Below, piece after piece: positions 1 to 7,109 of a DNA stretch of 15,770 bases. The notes below the pieces were generated by a model. It worked only from the letters and a program-made list of their open reading frames with translations. It searched no databases and was not told the origin of the DNA. Within the stretch, counting starts at the first letter, position 1. Each line of letters starts with the position of its first letter. A program made the position numbers and the translations under genes. The DNA comes from CAZMHL01 sp045605445 (lineage in GTDB: Bacteria > Bacillota > Clostridia > RGIG6154): contig JAZUPZ010000034.1 of assembly GCA_045605445.1 (NCBI GenBank), positions 1 to 15,770 on the forward strand, given 5' to 3'.

Positions 1-174
1 CATCCATTCAGGACAGCCTTCGGGCGGTGGATAGTCGCCCTCTCTTTGCATAAGGTCTGCACGATTTAGTGCCGCATATTCAACTTTTATTAAAACTTCA
101 TCTTCTTTAAGCACAGGATTTGAAACCTCATCCCATCTTAAGCTTCTGTCTTCATTTACTAAAATCGCTTTCAT
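1..174 (-). CDS. Quinone oxidoreductase-like MDR protein, N-terminal part (runs off the left edge)
   Basis: Only the first 58 residues are in the window. Translating the minus strand from the ATG at 174-172 gives an uninterrupted reading frame to base 1. It begins MKAILVNED and contains NRADLMQREGDYPPPEG, a hallmark of the PIG3/NADPH:quinone oxidoreductase branch of the medium-chain dehydrogenase/reductase superfamily (GroES-like N-terminal domain). Known members reduce quinones or activated double bonds with NADPH in the cytoplasm. The start codon overlaps the stop of the dehydroquinase-like gene as ATGA, so translation is probably coupled, and the gene is the fourth of the operon led by the two SDRs. 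The nucleotide-binding domain lies outside the window, so the substrate cannot be inferred. The Zn-dependent alcohol dehydrogenase branch is less likely because the visible N-terminus matches the zinc-free quinone-reductase pattern. Confidence 0.85.
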   Translation of the reverse strand, partial: MKAILVNEDRSLRWDEVSNPVLKEDEVLIKVEYAALNRADLMQREGDYPPPEGCPEWM

Positions 175-980
175 AATTTACATCCTTTCTCTATAACATC
201 CGGCAAATAATCAAGATTATCTCTCACAGCCTTTGCTGCTTTTATTGTGGGCTGAGTGGGAACAGCACGCTCGTCATGTTCTCTCACTGCAAGATATGTA
301 ACACAACCAAGCTGAGGCCCAATCATTCTATGAATTTTAGAATGTGTTCCGCCTGATAAGAATAAAAACGGAACCTTTAATTCTTTTTTTAACAACGTAG
401 TTATTCTTAAATTCTCAATTTGCTCTTCATCAGAATTTGCTGCTGTTACAATTTTAACAATATCAGCACCTCTTCGTTGTTGTTCATAGGCAATTTCCAA
501 AACCGTTTCTGCTGAAGCAAATTTTAGCACATGGGAAGACATTAAAGTTTCTTTTCCCATTTGATGGATTTTATCAATCAAACGCATCTGTTTATCAATG
601 GCAGATTGCTTCATAGAAAGCTCAAGACCTATACCCATTCCGCTATCTGAATCAAACCAACTTGCCGGAACATCACCAAGTGTTGCACCGCAGGACAGTG
701 CCGCGAGAAGCCCGTCTGCAAGTTCTTCGTCTGAGAACCCCTCGTTTTGATTCTTTCTGTAATTGGTTATGTATATCGGGTGACCGGAACACGCGGCAAA
801 TATCTTTTCGTAATTTTCTTCGCTTTTATATTCCTTTTTCAAACATTCAAGTTGTATGCCAAGACAGTCTGCTCCATCATAGATGGAATTCTTTACTGCG
901 AATCTTATGCTGTCGGGATTATCCTTCAATATCATACCTGTAATCAATGGACGATTTTGATTTAAAAATGTAGGTTTCAT
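171..980 (-). CDS. Type I 3-dehydroquinate dehydratase-like protein (divergent, in a catabolic operon)
   Basis: This 269-residue protein fits the class I dehydroquinase TIM barrel, slightly longer than the usual 220-250 residues. Expected active-site positions can be traced: TNYR near residue 72 (family TFR), His150 in LMSSH (family SxH), Lys176 in GADIVKI (the Schiff-base lysine), Arg218 in HRMIG (family SRLAG) and Gln243 near the C-terminus. Other parts differ: the family's ELR strand is replaced by GIQLECL, and the central segment reads GDVPASWF. Classical members dehydrate 3-dehydroquinate to 3-dehydroshikimate. Here the neighbours are SDRs and a quinone-reductase-like enzyme rather than shikimate biosynthesis genes, so a catabolic dehydration of quinate or a related cyclic keto-acid is more likely (inference). 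The Shine-Dalgarno AGGAGG (995-990) lies inside the last codons of the upstream SDR, only 3 bases separate the genes, and the stop overlaps the next start. Confidence 0.75.
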   Translation of the reverse strand: MKPTFLNQNRPLITGMILKDNPDSIRFAVKNSIYDGADCLGIQLECLKKEYKSEENYEKIFAACSGHPIYITNYRKNQNEGFSDEELADGLLAALSCGATLGDVPASWFDSDSGMGIGLELSMKQSAIDKQMRLIDKIHQMGKETLMSSHVLKFASAETVLEIAYEQQRRGADIVKIVTAANSDEEQIENLRITTLLKKELKVPFLFLSGGTHSKIHRMIGPQLGCVTYLAVREHDERAVPTQPTIKAAKAVRDNLDYLPDVIEKGCKL

Positions 981-983
981 ATG

Positions 984-1748
984 TCAGCACCTCCTGCCCG
1001 CAGCATTTCTGCCACCATCTATCATAATGTTTTCGCCATTTATAAACTGACCTTTATCAGACGCTATAAACAGAATCAAATCTATAATCTCCTGCGGGTC
1101 AGCCGCTCGTCCCAGCAAGGTCCCCATATTTGCCATTGCCGCACGAGTCAACACAGGTCCGGGTGAAACACATACGCATCTGATGCCATATTTCGAGCCA
1201 TATTGCGCAATAGATTTTGTCAATCCAAACATAAGGCCTGCTTTTGACGTAGAATAATCCATTCCATATTCACTGCCTTCCTGTCCGGTAATGGAACCAA
1301 TGTTGATAACAAGCCCGCTTTTTTGTTCTCTCATCTGCTTTAATACTGCATGAGCAAAATAAAAAGGTCCTTTCAAATTTACATCTATACCCCAATCATA
1401 AACGTCAATGGGAACGTCCGGAAATTCCGGATACTTTTCTTTGTCTACCTTCTGCATTCTGACAGCCGTTCCACCTGCAAAGTTACACATAATATCAATA
1501 CTACCAAAGCATTTTACTGCCATATCCCTTGCACGGCACACCTGCTTATAATCACGAACATCGCATACAACACCAATTGCTTTTCCTTTGCCTTTTGAAT
1601 TGATTTCTTCAACCTTTTCGTTCAAAACTTTTTCATTAACATCGCATAATACAACATTTCCGCCAAGCTCTACCCAGTTTTGAGCAAATAAAAGTCCCAT
1701 TCCTGATGCTGCTCCCGTTGAAATTGCTGTTTTTCCTGTAAAATCCAT
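984..1748 (-). CDS. SDR-family oxidoreductase (intact)
   Basis: A 254-residue classical short-chain dehydrogenase/reductase. The start is taken at the ATG at 1748-1746 (MDFTGKTAIS), preceded by GGAG 8 bases upstream. A longer frame back to 1826 would run into the preceding gene and lacks a sensible N-terminus. Visible motifs are the Rossmann TGAASGMG at residues 11-18, Asp36 in LCDVNEK (suggesting NAD(H) preference), Asn124 in DVNLKG, Ser152 in NIGSITG, and the YxxxK pair Tyr165/Lys169 followed by a VSPGPV loop. The usual NNAG motif reads NFAG. It would oxidise or reduce a secondary alcohol/ketone in the cytoplasm; the substrate is unknown. It sits 13 bases after the first SDR and 3 bases before the dehydroquinase-like gene. 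Its last codons (Arg-Arg-Cys) double as the Shine-Dalgarno of that next gene. Confidence 0.9.
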   Translation of the reverse strand: MDFTGKTAISTGAASGMGLLFAQNWVELGGNVVLCDVNEKVLNEKVEEINSKGKGKAIGVVCDVRDYKQVCRARDMAVKCFGSIDIMCNFAGGTAVRMQKVDKEKYPEFPDVPIDVYDWGIDVNLKGPFYFAHAVLKQMREQKSGLVINIGSITGQEGSEYGMDYSTSKAGLMFGLTKSIAQYGSKYGIRCVCVSPGPVLTRAAMANMGTLLGRAADPQEIIDLILFIASDKGQFINGENIMIDGGRNAAGRRC

Positions 1749-1761
1749 ATTCCGCACTCCA

Positions 1762-2483
1762 TTAATTTTTCTTTCTGCAACCATCAATTTGATAATCTTG
1801 CCCTGATATATATGCCGCCTTATCACTGGCTAAAAAACAAATCAAGTATGCATATTCTTCTAATTCTCCGCGTCTTCCCATGTAGCAAAGCTCTGTTTCG
1901 CGATTTGCGCCCTCATTTCTTACACTTCCGGGAACAACATTGTTTACTGTGATTCCTTTGTCAGCAACCTCTTTTGCCAGTGCTTTTGTAAACGAGCTTA
2001 CTGCACCTTTTGTCATTGAGTAATCAGCCATATTCGCATTACCGTACACACCCGCAACTGAACCGATATTAATAATCCTACCATAAGAGTTTTCTATCAT
2101 ATTAGGAAGAACCTCATGTGTAAAATACATCAAACCTAAAATGTTTACACTTAATCTTTTCTTCCATTCGTCACTCGTTGTTTCTACAAACGGCTTCCGC
2201 ATTCTCCAAAGTCCTGCGTTATTAACTAAAATATCAATTTTGCCATATTGGTTAATAATTTCCTGAGTTGTCTCATGGACTCTTTGTTCATCGCTCACAT
2301 CACAAATGTATGATGATACATTTGCTCCAATTGATTTGATTTCCTCGGCAAGAGTATCAAGACCTTCTGCATTGACATCAACAATACATACATTTGCTCC
2401 GTTTCTTGCAAATTCGATGGTAGTCGCCTTGCCAATTCCGACAGATGCACCTGTAATTATGACGTTTTATTTTTAAATTCCAT
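1762..2483 (-). pseudogene. SDR-family oxidoreductase with a one-base frameshift near the N-terminus
   Basis: The minus strand has AGGAGG (2496-2491) seven bases before an ATG at 2483, giving MEFKNKT and then a stop. Losing one base within or beside the A run at 2468-2465 explains this. If one A is restored, the frame reads MEFKNKNVIITGASVGIG and continues without interruption to the stop at 1762, for a normal SDR of 240 residues. In that restored numbering the glycine-rich motif is TGASVGIG (11-18), with NNAG at 88-91, Ser142, and the Tyr155/Lys159 pair in YSMTK. As it stands, translation could only restart at an internal GTG (2298), giving a 178-residue protein without the nucleotide-binding N-terminus. 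It is the first gene of the operon, directly behind the promoter. It could be a recent pseudogene or a sequencing/assembly error at a homopolymer; the perfect remainder favours a very recent event or an error. Confidence 0.8.
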
Positions 2484-2490
2484 CGTTAAT

Positions 2491-2496
2491 CCTCCT
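2491..2496 (-). promoter_or_regulatory. Shine-Dalgarno AGGAGG of the frameshifted SDR
   Basis: A perfect AGGAGG, seven bases before the ATG at 2483, shows that translation is meant to start there and not at the internal GTG at 2298. This decides the original length of the broken SDR gene. Confidence 0.85.
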
Positions 2497-2509
2497 GATT
2501 GTTTTTTTC

Positions 2510-2538
2510 ATTATATCATCTTGCAAAAATCTGTTCAA
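2510..2538 (-). promoter_or_regulatory. Predicted sigma-A promoter of the SDR/dehydroquinase-like operon
   Basis: On the minus strand, TTGAAC (2538-2533) is separated by exactly 17 bases from a perfect TATAAT (2515-2510). Transcription would start near 2503, giving a short leader before the Shine-Dalgarno. The element overlaps the oppositely directed promoter of the AraC gene, so the two transcripts probably compete and share regulator binding. Confidence 0.7.
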
Positions 2539-2549
2539 TATGATATACT
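2521..2549 (+). promoter_or_regulatory. Predicted sigma-A promoter of the divergent AraC gene
   Basis: TTGCAA (2521-2526), a 17-base spacer and TATACT (2544-2549) make a good vegetative promoter for the plus-strand regulator that starts at 2598. It interleaves with the operon promoter on the other strand. Confidence 0.65.
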
Positions 2550-2597
2550 GTAAATAAAGTAACTATTCTGCAAATATGTTTGTGGAGGTGTAAAAAG

Positions 2598-3356
2598 ATG
2601 CAAGTCCAAAAAATATATGTCTCGGAGCTTTCCGCATCAAAGCATACATTTAATAATTATCATTTTTGCCGTGGAAACAGCAATCAAAGAAAAACTCGGG
2701 TTGGCATTATAATAAAAGGTAGCGGAACCTATATCTATTTGAATAAAAAGCTCAATGTAAACGAAGGGGATATCGTATTTATCCCGGAGAATATTTATTG
2801 TTATTCTGAGTGGCACGGAAACCCTGAAATAGAAGTAATTTATGTAAGTTGTTTTATGCACTATGAAAAGTGGCAATATGAACCTCAAATTATAAATTGC
2901 AATAAAGAAATCAAGGATGATCTGATAAAAATAGCCAATCTATTGTCAATCGACTATATTAAGGAATTGGAAGCATATTCATTGTTTTATAAACTATTGC
3001 AAAAAATGCTTCCTCAAATGGTGCAGTCGAATATTTCATACGATAAAGCCTTGCAAACAGCGATTGAATTCATTACTGATAATTGGAATAATGATTTTTC
3101 TATTTCCGATTTAGCAAAAAAATGTTGTGTTAGTGAGTCTACTCTTTACCACTTGTTTCAAAAAGAATTAGGACAAACACCTGTTAATTTTTTGAATTCA
3201 ATCAAAATTAATAATGCAATAAAATACTTAGAAAATAGTAACTATTCTATTTCTACGATAAGCAGACTGGTTGGCTTTAATTCCGAAAATCATTTCAGAA
3301 AGGTTTTTAGAAGCATCACAGAAACAACACCTTCAAAATTTAAAAAGAAGTCATAA
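2598..3356 (+). CDS. AraC-family transcriptional regulator, divergent from the SDR operon
   Basis: A 252-residue AraC/XylS-type regulator. The start is the ATG at 2598, nine bases after GGAGG (2584-2588). An upstream in-frame TTG at 2580 would place the Shine-Dalgarno inside the gene and is rejected. The N-terminal half (about residues 10-95) looks like the cupin-type ligand-sensing domain, with GSGTYIYLNKKLNVNEGD followed by a VFIPENIYCY strand, as in sugar-responsive members. The C-terminal part holds the two helix-turn-helix units: FSISDLAKKCCVSESTLYHLF (about 167-187) and the second around SISTISRLVGFNSENHFRKVF, ending TPSKF. Such proteins normally bind direct repeats near the divergent operon's promoter and activate it when a small molecule binds the cupin. 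The effector is unknown, probably the substrate or an intermediate of the neighbouring pathway. Confidence 0.9.
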   Translation: MQVQKIYVSELSASKHTFNNYHFCRGNSNQRKTRVGIIIKGSGTYIYLNKKLNVNEGDIVFIPENIYCYSEWHGNPEIEVIYVSCFMHYEKWQYEPQIINCNKEIKDDLIKIANLLSIDYIKELEAYSLFYKLLQKMLPQMVQSNISYDKALQTAIEFITDNWNNDFSISDLAKKCCVSESTLYHLFQKELGQTPVNFLNSIKINNAIKYLENSNYSISTISRLVGFNSENHFRKVFRSITETTPSKFKKKS

Positions 3357-3359
3357 TCA

Positions 3360-3388
3360 TTGACTATTTTCCAATGTTATGATATAAC
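3360..3388 (+). promoter_or_regulatory. Predicted sigma-A promoter of ychF
   Basis: TTGACT (3360-3365), a 17-base spacer and TATAAC (3383-3388) lie just after the AraC stop codon. Transcription would start near 3395 and give a leader of about 90 bases before ychF. The -10 element lies inside the palindrome at 3373-3391. Confidence 0.6.
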
Positions 3389-3391
3389 ATT
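3373..3391. repeat. Perfect inverted repeat over the ychF -10 region
   Basis: AATGTTAT and ATAACATT form perfect 8-base arms around GAT. No T-run follows on the plus strand, so it is not a standard terminator for the AraC gene. Its overlap with the predicted -10 makes an operator possible, but the AT-rich sequence means chance is also plausible. Confidence 0.55.
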
Positions 3392-3425
3392 AAAATGTAA
3401 AAATTTGAAAAAAATAAAATTAAAT

Positions 3426-3445
3426 GGTGTCAGATTGGTGTCAGA
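3426..3445 (+). repeat. Short tandem direct repeat in the ychF leader
   Basis: GGTGTCAGA occurs twice, 11 bases apart, within the untranslated leader of ychF. The unit is also a weak inverted repeat (TGGT...ACCA). Its meaning is unknown: it could be a binding site, a remnant of a small mobile repeat, or chance. Confidence 0.5.
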
Positions 3446-3486
3446 CCAGTTTAGAAACCCTTGAAAATAAAGGAGATGTAACAAAA

Positions 3487-4584
3487 ATGAAATTAGGTAT
3501 AGTAGGACTTCCAAACGTAGGAAAAAGTACGTTGTTTAATGCAATAACAAAAGCAGGGGCGCAGTCGGCGAACTATCCGTTCTGTACAATTGAACCAAAT
3601 GTCGGCATTGTTGATGTTCCCGATGAAAGAGTTGACACACTTGCAAAGATGTACAACTCTGCAAAGGTTACACCTGCTTCTATTGAATTTGTTGATATAG
3701 CAGGTCTTGTTAAAGGGGCGAGCCGCGGTGAAGGTCTTGGAAACAAGTTCCTCTCCCACATCAGAGAGGTTGATGCAATTATTCACGTTGTAAGATGCTT
3801 TGAAGATGCAAACATTATTCACGTTGACGGCAGTGTTGATGCAATGCGCGACGTTGAAACAATCAACCTTGAGCTTATCTTTGCCGACCTTGAGCTTGTT
3901 GACAAAAGACTTGAAAGAGTTAAGAAAATGTCAAAGTCAGGTGAAAAAAGATATCTTGCTGAAATTGACTTCCTTGAAAAGCTTAAAGGCGTTCTGGAAT
4001 CAGGCAAAAGTGCAAGAACTCTTGATTATTCAAGCGAAGAGCTTGACTGGCTGAAAGAAATGGCTCTTCTTACTAAAAAGCCCGTTATTTATGCAGCAAA
4101 TGTTTCTGAAGACGATTTTGCAAACGGAATTGAAAACAACGAAATGGTAAAAGAACTGCAGAGAATTGCAGATAACGAAAATGCTCAGCTTCTCCCCATT
4201 TCCGCAAAAATTGAAGAAGACATCTCCTCCCTTGAGCCGGACGAAAAGGAGTTGTTCCTTCAGGAGCTTAACCTTACACAGTCAGGTCTTGACAGACTTA
4301 TTCAGAAGAGCTATGAGCTTCTTGGCTTAATAAGCTATCTTACCTGCGGACCCGATGAAACAAGAGCATGGACAATAGTAAACGGAACAAAGGCTCCTCA
4401 GGCGGCAGGAAAAATTCATACCGATTTTGAAAGAGGCTTTATAAGAGCAGAGGTTATTTCATATGACGACCTTATGGCAAACGGCAGCATGCTTGCAGCA
4501 AAAGAAAAAGGCCTTGTGCGTTCTGAAGGTAAAGAATACGTTGTAAAAGACGGAGATATTATTCTTTTCAGATTTAATGTATAA
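3487..4584 (+). CDS. ychF: Redox-regulated/ribosome-associated P-loop ATPase YchF (Obg/OLA1 family)
   Basis: This 365-residue protein matches YchF/OLA1 over its full length. The start is the ATG at 3487 (MKLGIVGLPN), 11 bases after AGGAG. An in-frame ATG at 3424 is rejected because it adds an unrelated N-terminus. Motifs are the P-loop GLPNVGKS (7-14), the NYPFCTIEPN switch region (29-38), DIAG (70-73), and NVSE (205-208) at the G4 position. The NxxE form in place of NKxD is the known reason why YchF prefers ATP to GTP. Residues about 280-363 form the C-terminal TGS domain, including CGPDETRAWTI and HTDFERGFIRAEV. YchF is a near-universal cytoplasmic protein that binds ribosomes and affects stress responses. 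It appears to be a single-gene unit with its own promoter and terminator. Confidence 0.97.
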   Translation: MKLGIVGLPNVGKSTLFNAITKAGAQSANYPFCTIEPNVGIVDVPDERVDTLAKMYNSAKVTPASIEFVDIAGLVKGASRGEGLGNKFLSHIREVDAIIHVVRCFEDANIIHVDGSVDAMRDVETINLELIFADLELVDKRLERVKKMSKSGEKRYLAEIDFLEKLKGVLESGKSARTLDYSSEELDWLKEMALLTKKPVIYAANVSEDDFANGIENNEMVKELQRIADNENAQLLPISAKIEEDISSLEPDEKELFLQELNLTQSGLDRLIQKSYELLGLISYLTCGPDETRAWTIVNGTKAPQAAGKIHTDFERGFIRAEVISYDDLMANGSMLAAKEKGLVRSEGKEYVVKDGDIILFRFNV

Positions 4585-4597
4585 AAACAGTAAAATT

Positions 4598-4630
4598 AAG
4601 TGCACAGAAAACTCTGTGCACTTTTTATTT
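4598..4630. terminator. Intrinsic terminator between ychF and the GH3 gene (bidirectional)
   Basis: AAGTGCACAGA and TCTGTGCACTT form an 11-base perfect stem with a four-base loop (4609-4612), followed on the plus strand by TTTATTTT. The minus strand also has a moderately T-rich tail, so the hairpin can serve both convergent genes. Confidence 0.9.
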
Positions 4631-6258
4631 TAATAATTGATTGTAATTGGTGATTTAGCATTTACATCTGTTTGTCCGAAAATTCTCATTGCGGTAACTT
4701 TCATCCAGTCTCTTGCGGCGCCGTAGGTTGCGATATAGTTTTTGCACTTAGGAATAAGCTCAATATCATAAGGCGATTCCATTGCAACAACAATCATAGT
4801 TTTGCCGAGTTTTTCAAGAGCTTCGTAAAGGGAAACCTGATTTTTAAAAATAATCGCACTGCACATACCGAGAACGATAACATCGCTGTCTTTTGCAAGT
4901 TCAACTGCTTTCTTTATATCCTCTTCATCGGGATTGAGTTTAACCATAAGTCCGTTTGTGTTTTCGTGAATTGCTCTTATTTCCTTTTCAAGCATATCAA
5001 CACACTGTTTTTCATCCATTGCAGCTGCAATTTTCTGAGGCTCTGCGCTGATTACCGTTATCTTCTTCCCGTCGTTTGCCTGAAGAGGAAGGTTTTCCTC
5101 TTCAAGAACAGAAATTGACTTTGATGCAAGCTTAAAGAGAAGTTCCTGATGTTCTTTGCTTCCTACTGTTTTTTTTGCTTTTTCAGGATCAGCAAATCTA
5201 TTTTCAAACAATCCTGCACTTTCTTTTGCTTTAAGGACTCTGAGTACTGATTCGTTAAGAATTTCTTCCGAGATTTCTCCGCACTTTGCTGCAGCAAGAA
5301 TTGCATCATAGCCTTCTTTAAAGTGGTTAAAATCACCTCTTAAAAGAACAAGATTACAACCTGCCTTAACAGCAAGAACAGATGCCATTCCCGTTCCGTA
5401 GTTATCCTGAATTGCTTTCATTCTCATTGCATCTGTCATAATAATGCCGTCAAAGTCCAGTTTGCCGCGAAGATAACCGTTAAGAAGAGTTTCCGAAAGT
5501 GTTGCAGGATATTTGGGGTCGATATCATCAACAATAACGTGACCTGACATAATTCCGTCTACGCCATCTTCAATAAGCTTTTTAAAGGGAACTATATCTT
5601 CTTTTTCAAGAGTTTCAACATCTTTTACGATATGAGCTGTACCTTTATGAGCATCAGTTGCAATTGAACCGTAGCCCGGGAAGTGCTTACCCATAGAAAG
5701 AACTCCGCCGTCGCTAAAGCCTCTTTTCATTGCAACAACGTGTTTTGCAACTGCTTCGGGATTTTCACCGAAGGTTGCAGCCTTCATAGTCTGTCTGCCA
5801 GGATATCTGAACACGTCGCAGATTGGCGACTGAATCTGATTGATACCCATTGAGCGGAATTCTTCAGCAGTTGCTTTTGTAACTTCATATGTAAGCTGTT
5901 CATCATCTGCAACGCCAAAACACATATGACTTGCATAAACCATTGCATTACATCTGTTGATGTCAGATCTTGTGCCGCCTTCCTGGTCGACAGAAATAAT
6001 AAGCGGAAGCTTTGAAAGCTTCTGTAGCCCGTTCAGAAACTCAGCAGTTTCTTCCGGCTGAAAATACTTATTCGGTTCACCTACTATAACGCTGGCATTA
6101 TCAAATTCAGCATCGGGGCAATATCTTATCACGCCGATTTTGTATTCCTCGATTGCACGTTTGATATCATCGGTGATTTTATCTGACTGAAGAACAGGAA
6201 CGCACATCTGCCCTACCTTTTCCTCAATACTCATTTCCCGCAAAATCTTATTTACCAT
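4630..6258 (-). CDS. Glycoside hydrolase family 3 protein, NagZ-like beta-N-acetylhexosaminidase, cytoplasmic
   Basis: A 542-residue GH3 enzyme. The N-terminal TIM-barrel domain (about 1-350) has VDQEGG at 90-95, KHFPGYG at 191-197 and, on the same loop, Asp202 and His204. That Asp/His pair is the general acid arrangement of the NagZ branch, as distinct from beta-glucosidases. Asp276 in MTDAMRMKAI is the expected nucleophile (family TDxLxM). Residues about 375-540 form a second alpha/beta domain of GH3-C type, as in Bacillus NagZ. There is no signal peptide, so it probably acts inside the cell on imported amino-sugar saccharides such as muropeptide or chitin fragments; the substrate is inferred from the motif only. 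Its ATG overlaps the stop of the HAD gene (TAATG), with GGGAG just upstream, so the two are translated together. Confidence 0.9.
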   Translation of the reverse strand: MVNKILREMSIEEKVGQMCVPVLQSDKITDDIKRAIEEYKIGVIRYCPDAEFDNASVIVGEPNKYFQPEETAEFLNGLQKLSKLPLIISVDQEGGTRSDINRCNAMVYASHMCFGVADDEQLTYEVTKATAEEFRSMGINQIQSPICDVFRYPGRQTMKAATFGENPEAVAKHVVAMKRGFSDGGVLSMGKHFPGYGSIATDAHKGTAHIVKDVETLEKEDIVPFKKLIEDGVDGIMSGHVIVDDIDPKYPATLSETLLNGYLRGKLDFDGIIMTDAMRMKAIQDNYGTGMASVLAVKAGCNLVLLRGDFNHFKEGYDAILAAAKCGEISEEILNESVLRVLKAKESAGLFENRFADPEKAKKTVGSKEHQELLFKLASKSISVLEEENLPLQANDGKKITVISAEPQKIAAAMDEKQCVDMLEKEIRAIHENTNGLMVKLNPDEEDIKKAVELAKDSDVIVLGMCSAIIFKNQVSLYEALEKLGKTMIVVAMESPYDIELIPKCKNYIATYGAARDWMKVTAMRIFGQTDVNAKSPITINY

Positions 6259-7090
6259 TATTTTTCTCCCTTCAGAAAAGCTGTAAACTCACCGTAAAGT
6301 CTTGTTTCCAGAGCTTTATCGTATCTTCCGTTTACAAACATTTCAAAATATACATTGCCCAGATTTTTCCAGCACTCATTTTCTTTTCCGGGAATGATCG
6401 GATAAAACATTACCCCGGCTTCAGCAGCTGCTTCATAATCTCCGGGAGCATCACCAATCATAAGCATTGAACTTGCATCGAACCCTTTACTCTGCGCGTA
6501 AAGAAGTTGTTCCTTTTTTTTCCAAAATCCTGACCTGCTATAAAGCTGACCTTATTTTCAAGATTTGCTTTTTTCCAGTCCTTTTCAAGCCCTTTTGTAG
6601 AAGCTGCAGACACAACCATTATATCGGCTTTTTCATTCATTTTTTCTATAACTTCTGTCGCTGCTTCAAAAGGAGGAAGACTTTCAGTTCCTTTTTCGAA
6701 GAAGCTATCACTGAGACGGCTCCACTGAAGAACCTTATCCATCATTTCCGAGGAATTCTTTTCAAGCCAGCTTAAAACGCCTTTTTCAGAAAGAGGAAGC
6801 CCTGAATCAAGAAATTCCCTGAAATCGTCAAGTCCTTCTATTTTTGTGCCTGATTTGTCGATTTCTTCCAGCGCCATCAGCAGTCCCGGAAAGCGGTTAA
6901 TTCCCCTTGTAAGCGAATAGAGATTTATTCTTCCTTCTGCTTTTTTAAAAGCATCGGCACAGCCTTCAAGCCCAAACACTATTACTGCCGCAGGAACAAA
7001 AGAGAAAGTGTGCTTTATTTTCATTGAATCAAAAACTGTTCCGTCGGAATCAATTCCAACAAAATATTCTTTATTTTTACAAAATTCCAA
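6258..7090 (-). pseudogene. HAD-superfamily hydrolase split by a one-base frameshift at an A8 run
   Basis: The minus strand starts at TTG 7090 (MEFCKNKEYFVGIDSDGT), with AAGGAG seven bases upstream and no usable ATG before the catalytic motif. HAD motif I is DSDGT (14-18), with Asp14 as nucleophile. A helical cap follows, then Ser161 in VVSAAS (motif II). The frame fails at a run of eight A (minus strand, 6521-6514). Adding one A gives GKKKEQLLYAQSKGF and then MLMIGDAPGDYEAA, which carries motif IV GDAPGD (213-218), and the frame continues to the stop at 6258, for 277 residues. As written, the first frame ends near 6458 with an unrelated tail and loses motif IV. Members are small-molecule phosphatases. 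The run permits -1 ribosomal slippage (A AAA AAA G) or polymerase slippage, so some full product may be made; a sequencing error is equally possible. Confidence 0.8.
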
Positions 7091-7097
7091 AAAATCA

Positions 7098-7103
7098 CTC
7101 CTT
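7098..7103 (-). promoter_or_regulatory. Shine-Dalgarno supporting a TTG start for the HAD gene
   Basis: AAGGAG lies seven bases before the TTG at 7090. The only later in-frame ATG (codon 23) would delete the catalytic DxD motif, so this site decides the start. Confidence 0.75.
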
Positions 7104-7109
7104 GAGGAT

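Noticed and set aside
662..1166. Plus-strand open frames opposite the dehydroquinase-like and SDR genes
   Set aside because: They are antisense to well-supported coding sequence, have no ribosome-binding site and no recognisable product.
1749..1826. N-terminal extension of the intact SDR back to an ATG at 1826
   Set aside because: It overlaps the coding end of the preceding SDR, adds residues unlike any SDR N-terminus, and the ATG at 1748 has its own Shine-Dalgarno.
3373..3391. Rho-independent terminator for the first AraC gene
   Set aside because: The hairpin is AT-only apart from two pairs and no T-run follows on the plus strand; overlap with a -10 fits better.
3424..3486. Earlier ATG for YchF
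   Set aside because: YchF proteins begin at MKLGIVG; the 21 extra residues come from the leader and its repeats, and AGGAG precedes the later ATG.
4672..5118. 148-codon plus-strand frame opposite the GH3 gene
   Set aside because: Cys/Phe/Asn-rich translation typical of an antisense shadow; the minus strand encodes a clear GH3 C-terminal domain.
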